A stretch of DNA of 64,000 nucleotides from assembly GCA_018714445.1 (NCBI GenBank), contig DVNK01000052.1, positions 1 through 64,000 on the forward strand, given 5' to 3'. Origin of the DNA: Candidatus Fimadaptatus faecigallinarum. GTDB lineage: Bacteria; Bacillota; Clostridia; Christensenellales; Aristaeellaceae. Of the stretch, positions 24,481 to 33,978 are shown piece after piece. Each line of letters begins with the position of its first letter. Positions within the stretch are counted from its first letter, which is position 1. The notes under the pieces were generated by a model. The model saw only the letters and a list, made by a program, of their open reading frames with translations. It did not search any database and had not been told where the DNA came from. The translations under genes were made by a program, and so were the position numbers.

Positions 24481-26484
24481 ATGGCGCAGACAAGCGAACT
24501 GGCGGCGCTGCGCAACCTGGGCGCAAAGCGCATCGAGGCGCTGGGCGGCGCGGGGATATATACGTTTTCGGATCTGGCGCGGTTCTTTCCGCGCGCGTAC
24601 CGCGACCTGGACGACATATGCCCGATAGCGCAGGCGCGGTTTGACCGCCCGCAGGTGATACAGGCGCGGGTCGCAGGGCGAGTTGATCGGACTTTTCTGG
24701 GCAAACTGAGCATTGTGCGCGCACGCGTTGAGGATGAAAGCGGCGCGCTGTATGCGGTGTGGTACAATCAGCCGTGGCTGGCGACGCAGATAGCGCCAGG
24801 TCAGCTGCTCAAGCTGTACGGCCGCGCCGAATACCGCCGGGGCGTGAGGCAGATGGCCTCGCCGCAGATCTGCCATGGCCACGGCATAGAGCCGCTGTAC
24901 AAGCGCATACCCGGCGTGCCCGAGAACATGCTGCGCGGCTGGATTGCGATAGCGGCGCAGCGCGAAGCCGATGAGGTCCCCGAACTGCTGCCGGATGAGA
25001 TAAGGCGCAAGTACGGCCTGTGCAGCTATGCGCAGGCGATACGCTGGGCGCACGCGCCCGAATCGCGCGAGGCGCTCGCGGCAGCCAAGCGGTATCTGGA
25101 GTTCGAACAGCTGCTTATATACCAGCTGGCGCTGGGCTCGATGCGCGCGCGCGGCGAGGGCGGCGCGGTGATAGCCGTCGACCGCGCGGGACTGGACGAA
25201 TACATATCCGCGTGGCCGTTTGCGCCGACCGGCGCGCAGCGGCGCGTGATAGACGCGATAGTCGCCGACATGGCCGCGCGCACGCCTATGGCGCGGCTGG
25301 TGCAGGGCGACGTGGGCTGTGGCAAGACGGCGGTGGCGTTTGCGGCGATATACGCGGCGGCGCGGGCGGGCTGGCAATCGGCGCTGATGGCTCCGACCGA
25401 GGTGCTGGCGCGCCAGCACTATGAAAATGCGCTCAAAGAGCTGGAGCCTTACGGCATACACTGCGAGCTGCTGACCGGTTCGGTCACGGGCGCGCGCCGG
25501 CGCGCGGTGCTTGCGGCGCTGGCCGACGGCAGCTGCATGGTCGCGATAGGCACGCACGCGCTGATATCCGAGGGCGTGGAGTATGCGCATCTGGGGCTGG
25601 TCGTGACCGACGAGCAGCACCGCTTTGGCGTCAGGCAGCGCACGCGACTGACCGAAAAGGGCCTCAGTCCCAACACGCTGGTGATGAGCGCGACGCCTAT
25701 ACCGCGCACGCTGGCGCTGGTGATATACGGCGATCTGGACGTGTCGGTGATAGACGAGCTGCCGCCGGGCCGCACGCCGGTGCGCACGTACATCGTGCCC
25801 GAACGCAAGCTGGACGGGCTGTATGGGTTTGTGCGGGCGCGGGTGAATGAGGGCCGGCAGGCGTACTTTGTGTGTCCGCTGGTCGATGACAGCGAGGAGA
25901 CCGACGCCACCTCGGCGCAGCAGCTCTTTGAGGAGCTGAGCACGCGCCGGCTCAGCGGGCTTACGGTCGAGCTGGTGCATGGCAGGATGCGCCCGGCTGA
26001 GAAGGACGCGGTGCTGGAGCGCTTCCGCACAGGTGCGACGCAGGTGCTGGTGTCCACGACGGTCATAGAGGTCGGCGTGAACGTGCCCAATGCGAGCGTG
26101 ATGGTGATCGTCAATGCCGAGCGGTTCGGCCTGAGTCAGCTGCATCAGCTGCGCGGACGCGTGGGACGCGGCGAGTATGAGAGCTATTGTTTTTTGCTGG
26201 CCGAGCCCGACGAGCGGCTGTCGGGGTTTTGCCGCACGAATGACGGCTTTGAGATAGCGCGGCAGGACCTTGCGCAGCGCGGTGCGGGCGAGCTGATGGG
26301 CGCGCGCCAGTCGGGCATGGACGAGCTGATGAACGGGCTGATGAGCGCGGGCGCAGAGCTGATAGAGCTGACGCATGACGAAGCGCGGCGGCTGCTGGTC
26401 AGCGACGAGCCGTATGCGCGGCAGCTGGTGCTGGAGGCGCGGCGGCGGTTTGAGCGCGACGCGCGCAAGTATGGCGTGAACTGA
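24481..26484 (+). CDS. recG: ATP-dependent DNA helicase RecG
   Basis: Remodels stalled replication forks and recombination intermediates, 667 residues. The N-terminal wedge/OB part reaches about 210. Helicase motifs follow: QRRVIDAIVADM (Q-motif region), GDVGCGKT (I), APTEVLARQH (Ia), DEQHRFG (II), SATPIPRT (III) and QLRGRVGRG (VI, about 590). The ATG at 24481 has TAAGGAGGGCG upstream. The longer frame starts before the fakA terminator and is rejected. Completes the asp23-fakA-recG cluster. Confidence 0.97.
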   Translation: MAQTSELAALRNLGAKRIEALGGAGIYTFSDLARFFPRAYRDLDDICPIAQARFDRPQVIQARVAGRVDRTFLGKLSIVRARVEDESGALYAVWYNQPWLATQIAPGQLLKLYGRAEYRRGVRQMASPQICHGHGIEPLYKRIPGVPENMLRGWIAIAAQREADEVPELLPDEIRRKYGLCSYAQAIRWAHAPESREALAAAKRYLEFEQLLIYQLALGSMRARGEGGAVIAVDRAGLDEYISAWPFAPTGAQRRVIDAIVADMAARTPMARLVQGDVGCGKTAVAFAAIYAAARAGWQSALMAPTEVLARQHYENALKELEPYGIHCELLTGSVTGARRRAVLAALADGSCMVAIGTHALISEGVEYAHLGLVVTDEQHRFGVRQRTRLTEKGLSPNTLVMSATPIPRTLALVIYGDLDVSVIDELPPGRTPVRTYIVPERKLDGLYGFVRARVNEGRQAYFVCPLVDDSEETDATSAQQLFEELSTRRLSGLTVELVHGRMRPAEKDAVLERFRTGATQVLVSTTVIEVGVNVPNASVMVIVNAERFGLSQLHQLRGRVGRGEYESYCFLLAEPDERLSGFCRTNDGFEIARQDLAQRGAGELMGARQSGMDELMNGLMSAGAELIELTHDEARRLLVSDEPYARQLVLEARRRFERDARKYGVN

Positions 26485-26535
26485 CGCAGGGCGCGGCCCG
26501 GCGGGCGGCGCAGGTGAAAGGCGGATCGGATATAT

Positions 26536-27168
26536 ATGAAACAGTTGTATGTGGACATAAACGAACTGGCGCGAAACGGTCGGAACGGCCCGATAATGTG
26601 CGCGATAATAAGTCAGGGTGGCGATCAGGTAAATGTGACGCCGTGCGGTGTGAACATGTATATGATGCCCGCGAGCGACCGCGAACGCGCATATGACATA
26701 GCGCGCGACTGCATAGGGATGGAGTTCCTGTTTGAAGACGCGCCCAAGCGGGCGATGTTCTATCCGGTGCCGTTCATGACGGTGTTTGCGCATGACCGGG
26801 CGGGCGGATGGTTCTGCTCGCTGGGGCAGTGCGCCGACATGCACGAAGAGGTAGCGGTATACTATGTGGACGAGGCGCGGCGATGCATATACCTGGCGCC
26901 GAGTCTGCGGGCGCTGTTGACGGCGGCGGTGTTTGACACGGGATTCATGCGCCGGGCGGGTTGCACGGGCGGCATGTGCGCGTTGAGCTACGCCGACCAG
27001 CAGTACATGATCGATAAGATGGGCCTGAAGGCGGGCGATGCCGCGCGGCTGGATGACGTGCGGCCTGCGCCCGAAGTGCGGGTGTACATGTGCCGCGAGA
27101 TTGCCGAGCGGGAGTTGGAGTTTGTGCGGCCATTTCCGCACATGGGCGGTATGCGGATGCCGGAGTGA
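26536..27168 (+). CDS. Conserved-looking protein of unknown function
   Basis: 210 residues, not recognised. It looks soluble, with no signal peptide or membrane helix, alternating short strands and helices, and several Cys (MCAI, WFCSLGQCADM, AGCTGGMC, YMC) and Met residues. Codon use matches its neighbours, including many ATA. The start ATG 26536 has GGCGGAT upstream, a modest ribosome site. It sits 51 bases after recG and 57 before the ADP-ribosylglycohydrolase on the same strand, so all three may share a transcript. The function of the neighbours does not identify it. Confidence 0.7.
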   Translation: MKQLYVDINELARNGRNGPIMCAIISQGGDQVNVTPCGVNMYMMPASDRERAYDIARDCIGMEFLFEDAPKRAMFYPVPFMTVFAHDRAGGWFCSLGQCADMHEEVAVYYVDEARRCIYLAPSLRALLTAAVFDTGFMRRAGCTGGMCALSYADQQYMIDKMGLKAGDAARLDDVRPAPEVRVYMCREIAERELEFVRPFPHMGGMRMPE

Positions 27169-27225
27169 GCGGCATGACGATTCGAGCGGCGTGGCCGGTG
27201 TGCCGCGCATGACAGGAGGTGCACA

Positions 27226-28125
27226 ATGCGGTTGAGCATGGATGTTGCGCGCGGCGCGCTGTACGGCGTGGCGGTGGCCGACGCGCTGGGCGCGACGCTG
27301 GAGTTCATGAGCGCGGCTGAGATCGCGCGCAGGTATGGCACGCTTCGCGACATAGTGGGCGGCGGATGGCTGGCGCTGCGCCCGGGCCAGGTCACGGACG
27401 ACACCGAGATGACGCTGGCCGTGGCCGAGGGCATAGCTGAGCAGCCCGACGCGCCGGTGGAGGCCGTGGGGCGCAGGTTCATCGAGTGGCTGGATACCCA
27501 GCCCCGCGACGTGGGGCGGACATGCGCGGTTGCGCTGAACTACGCCCGGCGGCGGGGCTGGGCGGACGCGGCGCGGTTTGCGCACGACGATCTGGGCGGG
27601 CGCAGCGCGGGCAACGGCTCGCTGATGCGCAGCGCGTATCCGGGCTTGTGGTATGCCGACCGGGCGCAGGCGCTGCGCGTGGCGGTCGAGCTGTCCCGTA
27701 TGACGCACTATGATCCACTGGCGAGCGAGGCCTGCGAGCTGTACACGGCGGCGATATGGGATATGGCGCGCGGCGGCGTGCCGGCGCGGCAGGCATTGAA
27801 GGCTGCATTTGGCGGCACGCGCTATCAGGCGGCGCTGGCTGGCCAGGCCCGGCTTGATCCGACCGGCTTCGTGGTGGACACGCTGAACTGTGCGCTGGAT
27901 GCGGTTGCGTGCACGTCGAGCCTGGAGGACGCGATAGTCAGGGCAGTCAATCTGGGCGGGGACGCCGACACGGTGGGCGCGGTAGCCGGCGGGCTGGCGG
28001 GCGCGATGTACGGCTACGACTCGATACCGACCCGCTGGCGCGAAGCGCTGGACGTGCGCACACGGGCACGGCTGGATGCGGCGGCTGAGCGCGCGGTGAA
28101 TGCCGGCGCTGATTTGGTGCAGTGA
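27226..28125 (+). CDS. ADP-ribosylglycohydrolase family protein (DraG-like)
   Basis: Removes ADP-ribose from proteins or small molecules, 299 residues, all-alpha fold with two Mg ions. Metal motifs are present: GQVTDDTEMTLAVAE (about 55) and LGGDADTVGAVAGGLAGA (about 245), with GDALG-like VADALGAT near 20. The ATG 27226 follows AGGAGGTG. Genes of this family serve nitrogenase regulation, toxin-antitoxin systems or nucleoside metabolism. No ADP-ribosyltransferase partner was seen next to it, so the target is unknown. Confidence 0.92.
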   Translation: MRLSMDVARGALYGVAVADALGATLEFMSAAEIARRYGTLRDIVGGGWLALRPGQVTDDTEMTLAVAEGIAEQPDAPVEAVGRRFIEWLDTQPRDVGRTCAVALNYARRRGWADAARFAHDDLGGRSAGNGSLMRSAYPGLWYADRAQALRVAVELSRMTHYDPLASEACELYTAAIWDMARGGVPARQALKAAFGGTRYQAALAGQARLDPTGFVVDTLNCALDAVACTSSLEDAIVRAVNLGGDADTVGAVAGGLAGAMYGYDSIPTRWREALDVRTRARLDAAAERAVNAGADLVQ

Positions 28126-28396
28126 CATCAGAATCGCAGCGGCATGCAAGATATGGCGACATGCCCGATGCGGCTAAGTAGCTCTATAAGAGCAGCACCG
28201 CGAGGCGGCAACTCGGCATAGGCCGATCAGAGCGGCGCGCGGTTTAGCGTCAATGCATGTTATCACTAAAGCCCGGACGATATTGACCGAACCGCTGGAC
28301 GGGATATGGGTTCCAGCGTGCGGCGCTTTGCCGTGATTATAGCGACGCCAGCCTGCATCGCGCCGGACGCGAGCTGCGGTTGGAGCCAAAATGCGA
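28126..28396. other. Intergenic stretch without recognised content
   Basis: Between the convergent ADP-ribosylglycohydrolase gene and the fucI terminator. No repeat, RNA or supported frame was seen. Confidence 0.5.
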
Positions 28397-28434
28397 ACAG
28401 CCCCGCGTGCGGCATGTGCCGTGCGCGGGGCTGT
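28397..28434 (-). terminator. Terminator of fucI
   Basis: 17-bp arms (ACAGCCCCGCGTGCGGC and near-exact complement) with loop ATGT, 66 bases past the fucI stop. The minus-strand T stretch (GCATTTTGG) starts four bases after the stem. Confidence 0.6.
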
Positions 28435-28499
28435 GCAGTTTGTGACTTGCTTGATTCAACTCATGCCTGAGCATTTGCGCGCGTCAGGCGCGGCGCGGC

Positions 28500-30320
28500 T
28501 TACTTGCGGCCGTAGAGCGGGCCGAAGTTCGCGCAGGCGCGGTAGTCGGCGCCTTCCTGATCCATGCCGAACGCGTTCCACGCCGACGGACGGAAGATCT
28601 TGTCGCTGGACACGTTGTGCATGCATACCGGTATGCGCAGCATCGAGCACAGCGTGATGAGATCCGCGCCGATGTGGCCGTAGCAGAACGAGCCGTGATT
28701 GGCGCCCCAGTTGTTCATGACGCTGTACACGTCCTTGAACGCGGGGGTCGAGTCCAGGCGCGGCACGAAGAAGGTGCTGGGCCAGGTGGGATCGGTGCGC
28801 TTGTTGATGATCTCGAACACGTCGTCGGGCAGATCGACGGTCCAGCCCTCGGCCAGCTGCAGCACCGGGCCCAGGCCGTCCACTATGTTGACGCGCACCA
28901 TGGTCATCGGCATTACGCCGTTGGTGCGGAACTGGCTGGAGTATCCGCCGCCGCGGAAGTAGCCCAGATCGGCGTAGCAGTACTGCGTGGCGTCCATGCA
29001 GGCAGCGGCGTCTTCGCCCTTGAGCTCCCACCAGGGCTTGACGCAGCTTTCGCCCTTGTCGTTCTTGATGGCGCCGGTGGCGTCGAGCATCGCCGCGCCG
29101 GAATTGATGAGGTGTATGAAGCCGTTCTCAGCCAGGCCGGTGGGCGTCCAGCCGGTTACGGCCTTGAGCGCCTCGGGGCTCCAGTAGGTGCGCACATCCG
29201 CAAAGCCCTGAGCCTGATTGGTCAGCAGCTTGCCGAACAGCATCGCTATGCCGTTCAGGTGATCGTTTTCGGTTGCGACTACGAACGGCTCGCGTATGCC
29301 GTTCCAGTCGAACGACGAGTTGAGCAGGCTCTCCATGTAGTCGCCGTTGGGGAAGTGGTCGGTCCACTGGCGCTGGCCCTGGAAGCCGGCGGCTATGGCA
29401 TTGTGGCCCAGCGCCTCCTCCGGGAAGCCCAGCTCGGCCAGCTTGGGATTGCCCTGCATCAGGTCTTCGGCGATTATGCCCATCTTGACGCAGGTCTCGA
29501 GCACCCACTCCTTGCGAGCGGCGTCATGCTGCTGCTCTGCGGGGTTCTTGTCGTAGCCGATATTGACGTTTTCGCGGGCCCAGGCCAGCGCCTTTTCGTA
29601 CATCTCCTTGTCGTAGATGCCCTCTTCCCAGCGACGGGTGAATTCGACCATGTCGACCGATTCGGAGCGCATGCCCAGGTACTTCTCCAGGAACGCCGGG
29701 TCGACCATCGAGCCGGCTATGCCCATCGCGGTGGAGCCCATCGACAGGTAGCTCTTGCCGCGCATCGTGGCCACGGCCAGGCCGGCCTTGGCAAAGCGCA
29801 GCAGCTTTTCACGCACGTCCTCGGGCAGCTCCATGTCGGTAGCCTCGCGCACGTCGCGGCCGTAGATGCCGAATGCGGGCAGGCCCTTCTGCGCGTGGGC
29901 GGCGAGCACGCTGGCCAGGTACACCGCGCCGGGGCGCTCGGTGCCGTTAAAGCCGTAAATCGCCTTGGGGCGCAGCGGATCCATGTCCATGGTCTCGGCG
30001 CCGTAGCACCAGCACGGCGTGACGGATATCGTCAGGCCGACGCCTTCGCGGTCGAACTTCTCCTGGCACGCGGCGGATTCGGCGACGCGGCCTATCGTGG
30101 AGTCGGCTATCACGCACTCTACCGGCAGACCGCAGGTATGGCGCAGGTTGGCCTCGAGGAACTCCTTGACCGACTTGGCGATGTTCATCGTCTGCTCTTC
30201 CAGGCTCTCGCGCACGCCGCGGCAGCGGCCGTCTATGCACGGGCGTATGCCTATCTTGGGCAGGCCGCCCTTCAAGCGGTTTTTGCACTCATTTACCGGA
30301 AACGCCTTGGGATTTGCCAT
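28500..30320 (-). CDS. fucI: L-fucose isomerase
   Basis: Isomerises L-fucose to L-fuculose (also D-arabinose), 606 residues, Mn-dependent. The full-length match includes [11 protein letters not shown] near the start, the metal-site Glu in [12 protein letters not shown] (about 348) and Asp in FADVRTYW (about 372), and the C-terminal [21 protein letters not shown] region containing the third metal ligand. Start ATG 30320 follows AGGAGGTAATAAG. It is a single-gene unit with its own promoter region and terminator. Fuculose kinase and aldolase are not in the window. It fits with the alpha-L-fucosidase at 57 kb. Confidence 0.96.
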   Translation of the reverse strand: MANPKAFPVNECKNRLKGGLPKIGIRPCIDGRCRGVRESLEEQTMNIAKSVKEFLEANLRHTCGLPVECVIADSTIGRVAESAACQEKFDREGVGLTISVTPCWCYGAETMDMDPLRPKAIYGFNGTERPGAVYLASVLAAHAQKGLPAFGIYGRDVREATDMELPEDVREKLLRFAKAGLAVATMRGKSYLSMGSTAMGIAGSMVDPAFLEKYLGMRSESVDMVEFTRRWEEGIYDKEMYEKALAWARENVNIGYDKNPAEQQHDAARKEWVLETCVKMGIIAEDLMQGNPKLAELGFPEEALGHNAIAAGFQGQRQWTDHFPNGDYMESLLNSSFDWNGIREPFVVATENDHLNGIAMLFGKLLTNQAQGFADVRTYWSPEALKAVTGWTPTGLAENGFIHLINSGAAMLDATGAIKNDKGESCVKPWWELKGEDAAACMDATQYCYADLGYFRGGGYSSQFRTNGVMPMTMVRVNIVDGLGPVLQLAEGWTVDLPDDVFEIINKRTDPTWPSTFFVPRLDSTPAFKDVYSVMNNWGANHGSFCYGHIGADLITLCSMLRIPVCMHNVSSDKIFRPSAWNAFGMDQEGADYRACANFGPLYGRK

Positions 30321-30374
30321 CTTATTACCTCCTGATGCGGCCCTGAGCGCGGGCCGATATTTTACTGCCTACAA

Positions 30375-30382
30375 TTATAACA
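30375..30382 (-). promoter_or_regulatory. fucI -10 region with nearby TTGCTG/CAGCAA repeats
   Basis: On the minus strand TTATAATTG about 55 bases before the start. Upstream (30388-30419) TTGCTG and CAGCAA words alternate as short inverted repeats, a possible operator. Between 30420 and 30949 nothing else was recognised. Confidence 0.4.
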
Positions 30383-30949
30383 CAGACTTGCTGAAATTAC
30401 CAGCAATCTGGTTTGCTGATTTCTTTCGACGATTTGCGCGGTGTGCGGGCGACCGGGCATTTGCGGGCCGGTTTAGTGCGCCGTTTGCGGGTCGGCGCGT
30501 CAGGCGGTTATGTGGCATGACCGGGCAGGGCCGGGCTGAATCTGAGTGAGGTGCTGTCGCGCCGTTGAATGCCGGGCGTGATCGCGAGGGCATATATACT
30601 GCAATGCCTGCGTGAAGGCCTGGTGCGCGCAAGTGCGGTGGCATGCATCGGCTGTTGACGGCTCAGACTGAGTTTTGCGGATAGCGCATCAGGCTGACGC
30701 AATACGTACTTCGCAGGTTGATTTAATTTAATAGAGTTCACGCGCGTGCGCATGAATCAGTATGTGAACGGCCATTGGCCTGCAATGTCCCGACGAATCA
30801 ACTGGCGTCAGCCCTGGCGATGGCTACGCCGAAAACGCCGGGGCGTTTACGTAGCGGCGCCGGCGAAATCCGAATATCAAGTTCGCTTGATTTAAACCGC
30901 CGTCGCTCATCGAACGCGCGCGACAGGTCTTCCTAAAATCGCGACAAGG

Positions 30950-30958
30950 TGGTATAAT
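30950..30958 (+). promoter_or_regulatory. Extended -10 promoter of the Nudix-epimerase operon
   Basis: TGGTATAAT with TATAAT at 30953-30958, 40 bases before the start codon. No strong -35. Confidence 0.5.
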
Positions 30959-30997
30959 CACAGGTAGGATCACATCCGCGGAGATAAGGAGGATACT

Positions 30998-31423
30998 ATG
31001 AACGGAGCAAGTGGCGATATGGGCAAGTCCGTCAGCGCAATCGTGGTGGAGTCGGGCAGGGTGCTGCTGACCTGGCGCGACTCTGACGGCGAACGGCGGC
31101 TGACGCTGCCGGGTGGGCCGGCATGCCCGGGCGAGTCGCCCGAGGACACGCTGGCGCGCTATGTGAAAGCGCAGACCGGACTTGACGTGCGCGCGATGAC
31201 GCTGGCCGGATTCCACTTTGGCCTTAAGAGCTGGAACGCGGCGTTCAACTGCCAGCTGCTGGGCGGCACGCTGAACGCCGATTCGCAGTACATGAGCGTG
31301 GATGAGGCGCTGCGCCGCAAGGATCTGGGCGAGCTGACCCGGTTGATGCTGGCCGGCCACGAGCGCGCGCTGGAAAAGGACGAGATTTTCGAGATGAAGA
31401 ACGCCGGGTCGCTGTACCTGTGA
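30998..31423 (+). CDS. Nudix-fold protein with lost catalytic residues
   Basis: 141 residues, small Nudix-like fold. The Nudix box should read GX5EX7REUXEEXGU. Here it is GGPACPGESPEDTLARYVKAQTG split over about 44-66: the first Glu remains but RE-x-x-EE is replaced by RY-x-x-AQ. Metal-dependent hydrolysis is therefore unlikely, and a sugar-nucleotide-binding or regulatory role is possible, as in NrtR-type sensors (but no DNA-binding domain is present). Start ATG 30998 follows AAGGAGGATA. It is 20 bases before the sugar epimerase gene, so the two form an operon. Confidence 0.75.
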   Translation: MNGASGDMGKSVSAIVVESGRVLLTWRDSDGERRLTLPGGPACPGESPEDTLARYVKAQTGLDVRAMTLAGFHFGLKSWNAAFNCQLLGGTLNADSQYMSVDEALRRKDLGELTRLMLAGHERALEKDEIFEMKNAGSLYL

Positions 31424-31443
31424 CGCCGGAAAGGAGGGCGAAT

Positions 31444-32625
31444 ATGTATCCCCGGATATTTCTGGCGATAGACAATTGCTTTGCAAGCAAGCGCTATACC
31501 CGCCCCGTGGACTGGATGTGCATAACGCGCGACATGGGCGTGTACCAGATAGAGGCCAGCGCCGATACCGAATGCGATCCGCTGTACATGGGCCCGGAAT
31601 ACATGGCGCGCTGGCGGGCCGAGGTGGCGCGCGTGGCGGATGAGACCGGACAGACCGTGCGCAATCTCTACTCGGGTCACGGCACGTATGCGACGCTGGG
31701 ACTCATGCATACCGATGCCGGCGCGCGCATGTTTTTCCGCGACAACTGGATCAAGCGGCAGGCCGCGTTGGCGGGCGAGCTGGGCGCGGGGTTCGGATTC
31801 TTTGCACACGGCGTCGATATGAGCGTGTTGAACGATGCGCAGGAGTACCGCGCCGCGTATGAGCGTCTGGTTGACGACCTGTCGGATGTGGCTGCCAGCG
31901 GGCTGGCGGCGGGCGCGCGGGAGATCGGGCTGGAGCAGATGTACTCTCCGCATCAGATACCGTTCACCGTACCGGGTGCACGGCGCCTGGTGGCCGATGT
32001 GTATGCGGTGCGGCGCGCGCCCATGTATCTGACGATAGACGTCGGCCACATGAATGGCCAGCGTCGATTCATAATGCCCGACTCCAATCAGGTCGCCGGC
32101 GCGATTGAGGCCGCGCGGCGCGGCGAACCGACTCAGATATACCTGGGCCCGGACGCGGCGTATCGCGCGTTTGAGCGCGCGGTCGACTCGGAAGACGGCG
32201 CGCTGAGCGAGGCTGAGCGCATCTGCGACGTCATGGACGCCTATCCGCACATGTTTGCGGAGTACTCCGACGGCTCGGTCGAGCATTGGCTGAGCGAGTT
32301 GGGAGCGTACGCGCCGATAGTGCACCTGCAGCAGTCCGACGGCAAGTCGTCGCCGCACTGGAACTTCACGCGCCTGCGCAATGCAAACGGCATAATCAAT
32401 GCGCCCGACGTGCTGCGCGCGCTGAAGGCGGCTTACGACGCGCCGGAGCAGCCTGACATGCCGCCGCGCGTGAGCGAGATTGCGCTGACGCTGGAGCCGT
32501 TCATATCCACGGCCGCCGACGTACATGCCGACCTGAAGGAGATTGCCGAGTCGGTCGAGTATTGGCGGGGCTTCGTGCCCAAGGACGGCATGACGCTGGA
32601 TGAAATCTGTGAACGTCTGGGCTGA
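31444..32625 (+). CDS. Sugar phosphate isomerase/epimerase-like TIM-barrel protein
   Basis: 393 residues, larger than most of its superfamily. The barrel metal and substrate motifs include IEASADTECDPLYMG (about 35), NLYSGHGTY (about 74), GLEQMYSPHQIP (about 160), YLTIDVGHMNGQ (about 198) and VHLQQSDGKSSPHWNF (about 295). The ATG 31444 follows AAAGGAGGGCG. Related proteins act on four- to six-carbon sugar phosphates in polyol and rare-sugar routes. The exact substrate cannot be fixed. Cotranscribed with the Nudix-like gene. Confidence 0.82.
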   Translation: MYPRIFLAIDNCFASKRYTRPVDWMCITRDMGVYQIEASADTECDPLYMGPEYMARWRAEVARVADETGQTVRNLYSGHGTYATLGLMHTDAGARMFFRDNWIKRQAALAGELGAGFGFFAHGVDMSVLNDAQEYRAAYERLVDDLSDVAASGLAAGAREIGLEQMYSPHQIPFTVPGARRLVADVYAVRRAPMYLTIDVGHMNGQRRFIMPDSNQVAGAIEAARRGEPTQIYLGPDAAYRAFERAVDSEDGALSEAERICDVMDAYPHMFAEYSDGSVEHWLSELGAYAPIVHLQQSDGKSSPHWNFTRLRNANGIINAPDVLRALKAAYDAPEQPDMPPRVSEIALTLEPFISTAADVHADLKEIAESVEYWRGFVPKDGMTLDEICERLG

Positions 32626-32683
32626 ACACGGTATATTTGCGACACAAATGCATATGATCACCGGACGCATGGTTCGGTTATCG

Positions 32684-32724
32684 AGCGCCGGGGCGCGTCA
32701 ACACGACGGCTCCGGCGCTTTGTT
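32684..32724 (+). terminator. Terminator after the epimerase gene
   Basis: AGCGCCGG pairs with CCGGCGCT, followed by TTGTTT, 59 bases past the stop. The remainder up to 33013 holds nothing recognised. Confidence 0.55.
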
Positions 32725-33013
32725 TAACAGTTCGATTGTGGTGTTTTCGGCGGCAAGCGTTGGAGCAGGATGCGGCGGACATGGTCGGCATTGTTCAGGT
32801 TACTACCTGGGTTGTGACATGCACGGTTGCGTCGGCCGGCGTGCTGAAAATGCAGTGCATGGTCGGGCGTATCCGCATGAACTGTTGGGCAAAAGCTCAG
32901 TTCCAGTTATCGCATGTCATATCCATATAAGCTGCTTTGCTGGAAACTCGGTTCGATTGACACAAGTTTTCTGGATATTGCGCAGTGTATCGCGCCGAGC
33001 CGGAAACCCCATG

Positions 33014-33823
33014 TCATTCGTTGTGACTTGCGCGTCGGAACTCGCGCGGCGACGTGTGCTCGAACCGCCGGAATGCGTCGGCCATCTGAGGCGCGCCCGA
33101 ATAGCCCGCGGACGCCGCCACTTCGCTCAGCGTGAGCGCGGGCTGGCTCAGCAGCAGTTCACGCGCCCGCCTTAGACGCGCGCGCTGTATCCACTGCTGC
33201 GGCGACGCACCGTCAGCCGCCATGAACACTCGGTACAGCTGGGAGCGGCACAGGCCCACGTATGCCGCGACCTCATCCACGGTCACGCCCTGGCTCAGGT
33301 TGCCCTCTATGAACCAGGTGGCCTTGCCGAAGTATTCCATGAGCACGCCGCGCCGGGGATCGGTCTGGCGCGGGGCATTGAACTGACCTATGCGGGCCAT
33401 TATGCGCATCAGGCAGCCCAGCGCGCCCAGCTCACCCAGCCGCAGCGCGCGTACGTCCTGGTCGGCGGCGCGCATCAGTTCGGCCATTGAGTCCACGTCG
33501 GGCGCGTCGAATACCGGCCGCGCCGGGTCAAGCCCCGCCATGCGCGTAAGTTCCGCGCTGCCGCTGCCCGCGTAGCCAATCCACAGGTAGTGCCAGGGGT
33601 CAAAGGCGTCGGCGCGGTAGGTCGTCACGTCGCCCGGCGCTATTAGAAAGCCCTGACAGGCGTGCACTTCCCATGTGTGGCCGCGCGCTATGTACTGGCC
33701 CCGGCCCGAAACGGCATAGTGTATAAGATAGCAGCCGCGCACCGCAGGGCCATATTGATGCTGCGGTGCACAGCGTTCTTCGCCGGTATTGGTTATGCGT
33801 ATCGTCATCGCGCCCATATCCAT
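33014..33823 (-). CDS. AraC-family transcriptional regulator
   Basis: 269 residues: an N-terminal cupin-like sugar-sensing domain (HYAVSGRGQYIARG, GFLIAPGDVTTYRAD) and a C-terminal double helix-turn-helix (VDEVAAYVGLCRSQLYRVFM and LSEVAASAGYSGAPQMADAF, then FRRFEHTSPREFRR). The longer frame from 33841 places its ATG on top of the GGGAGGTG site that serves the ATG at 33823, so the latter is preferred. It is divergent from melA and the likely local regulator responding to alpha-galactosides. That link is inferred from position. Confidence 0.92.
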   Translation of the reverse strand: MDMGAMTIRITNTGEERCAPQHQYGPAVRGCYLIHYAVSGRGQYIARGHTWEVHACQGFLIAPGDVTTYRADAFDPWHYLWIGYAGSGSAELTRMAGLDPARPVFDAPDVDSMAELMRAADQDVRALRLGELGALGCLMRIMARIGQFNAPRQTDPRRGVLMEYFGKATWFIEGNLSQGVTVDEVAAYVGLCRSQLYRVFMAADGASPQQWIQRARLRRARELLLSQPALTLSEVAASAGYSGAPQMADAFRRFEHTSPREFRRASHNE

Positions 33824-33876
33824 GGCGCACACCTCCCGCATGCAACATTTCCAACGATATTATGCAACAAACCGGG

Positions 33877-33906
33877 CTGTAATTCAAGCGGGCCGCGCGA
33901 TATAAT
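33877..33906 (+). promoter_or_regulatory. Promoter of melA
   Basis: CTGTAA (33877-33882), 18-base spacer, TATAAT (33901-33906), about 73 bases before the GTG start and facing the AraC-type regulator. Confidence 0.55.
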
Positions 33907-33978
33907 GTGTGTGAAAAACACGGTTAAATTGCGCGCACATGGAGCGCGGTGACATTAAAAAATGGGAGGAAATGTAAA

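Noticed and set aside
24457-28149. 1230-residue open frame antisense to recG and its neighbours
   Set aside because: Composition is His/Arg/Ala/Gln-rich with no family motifs. Opposite frames encode clear RecG and ADP-ribosylglycohydrolase.
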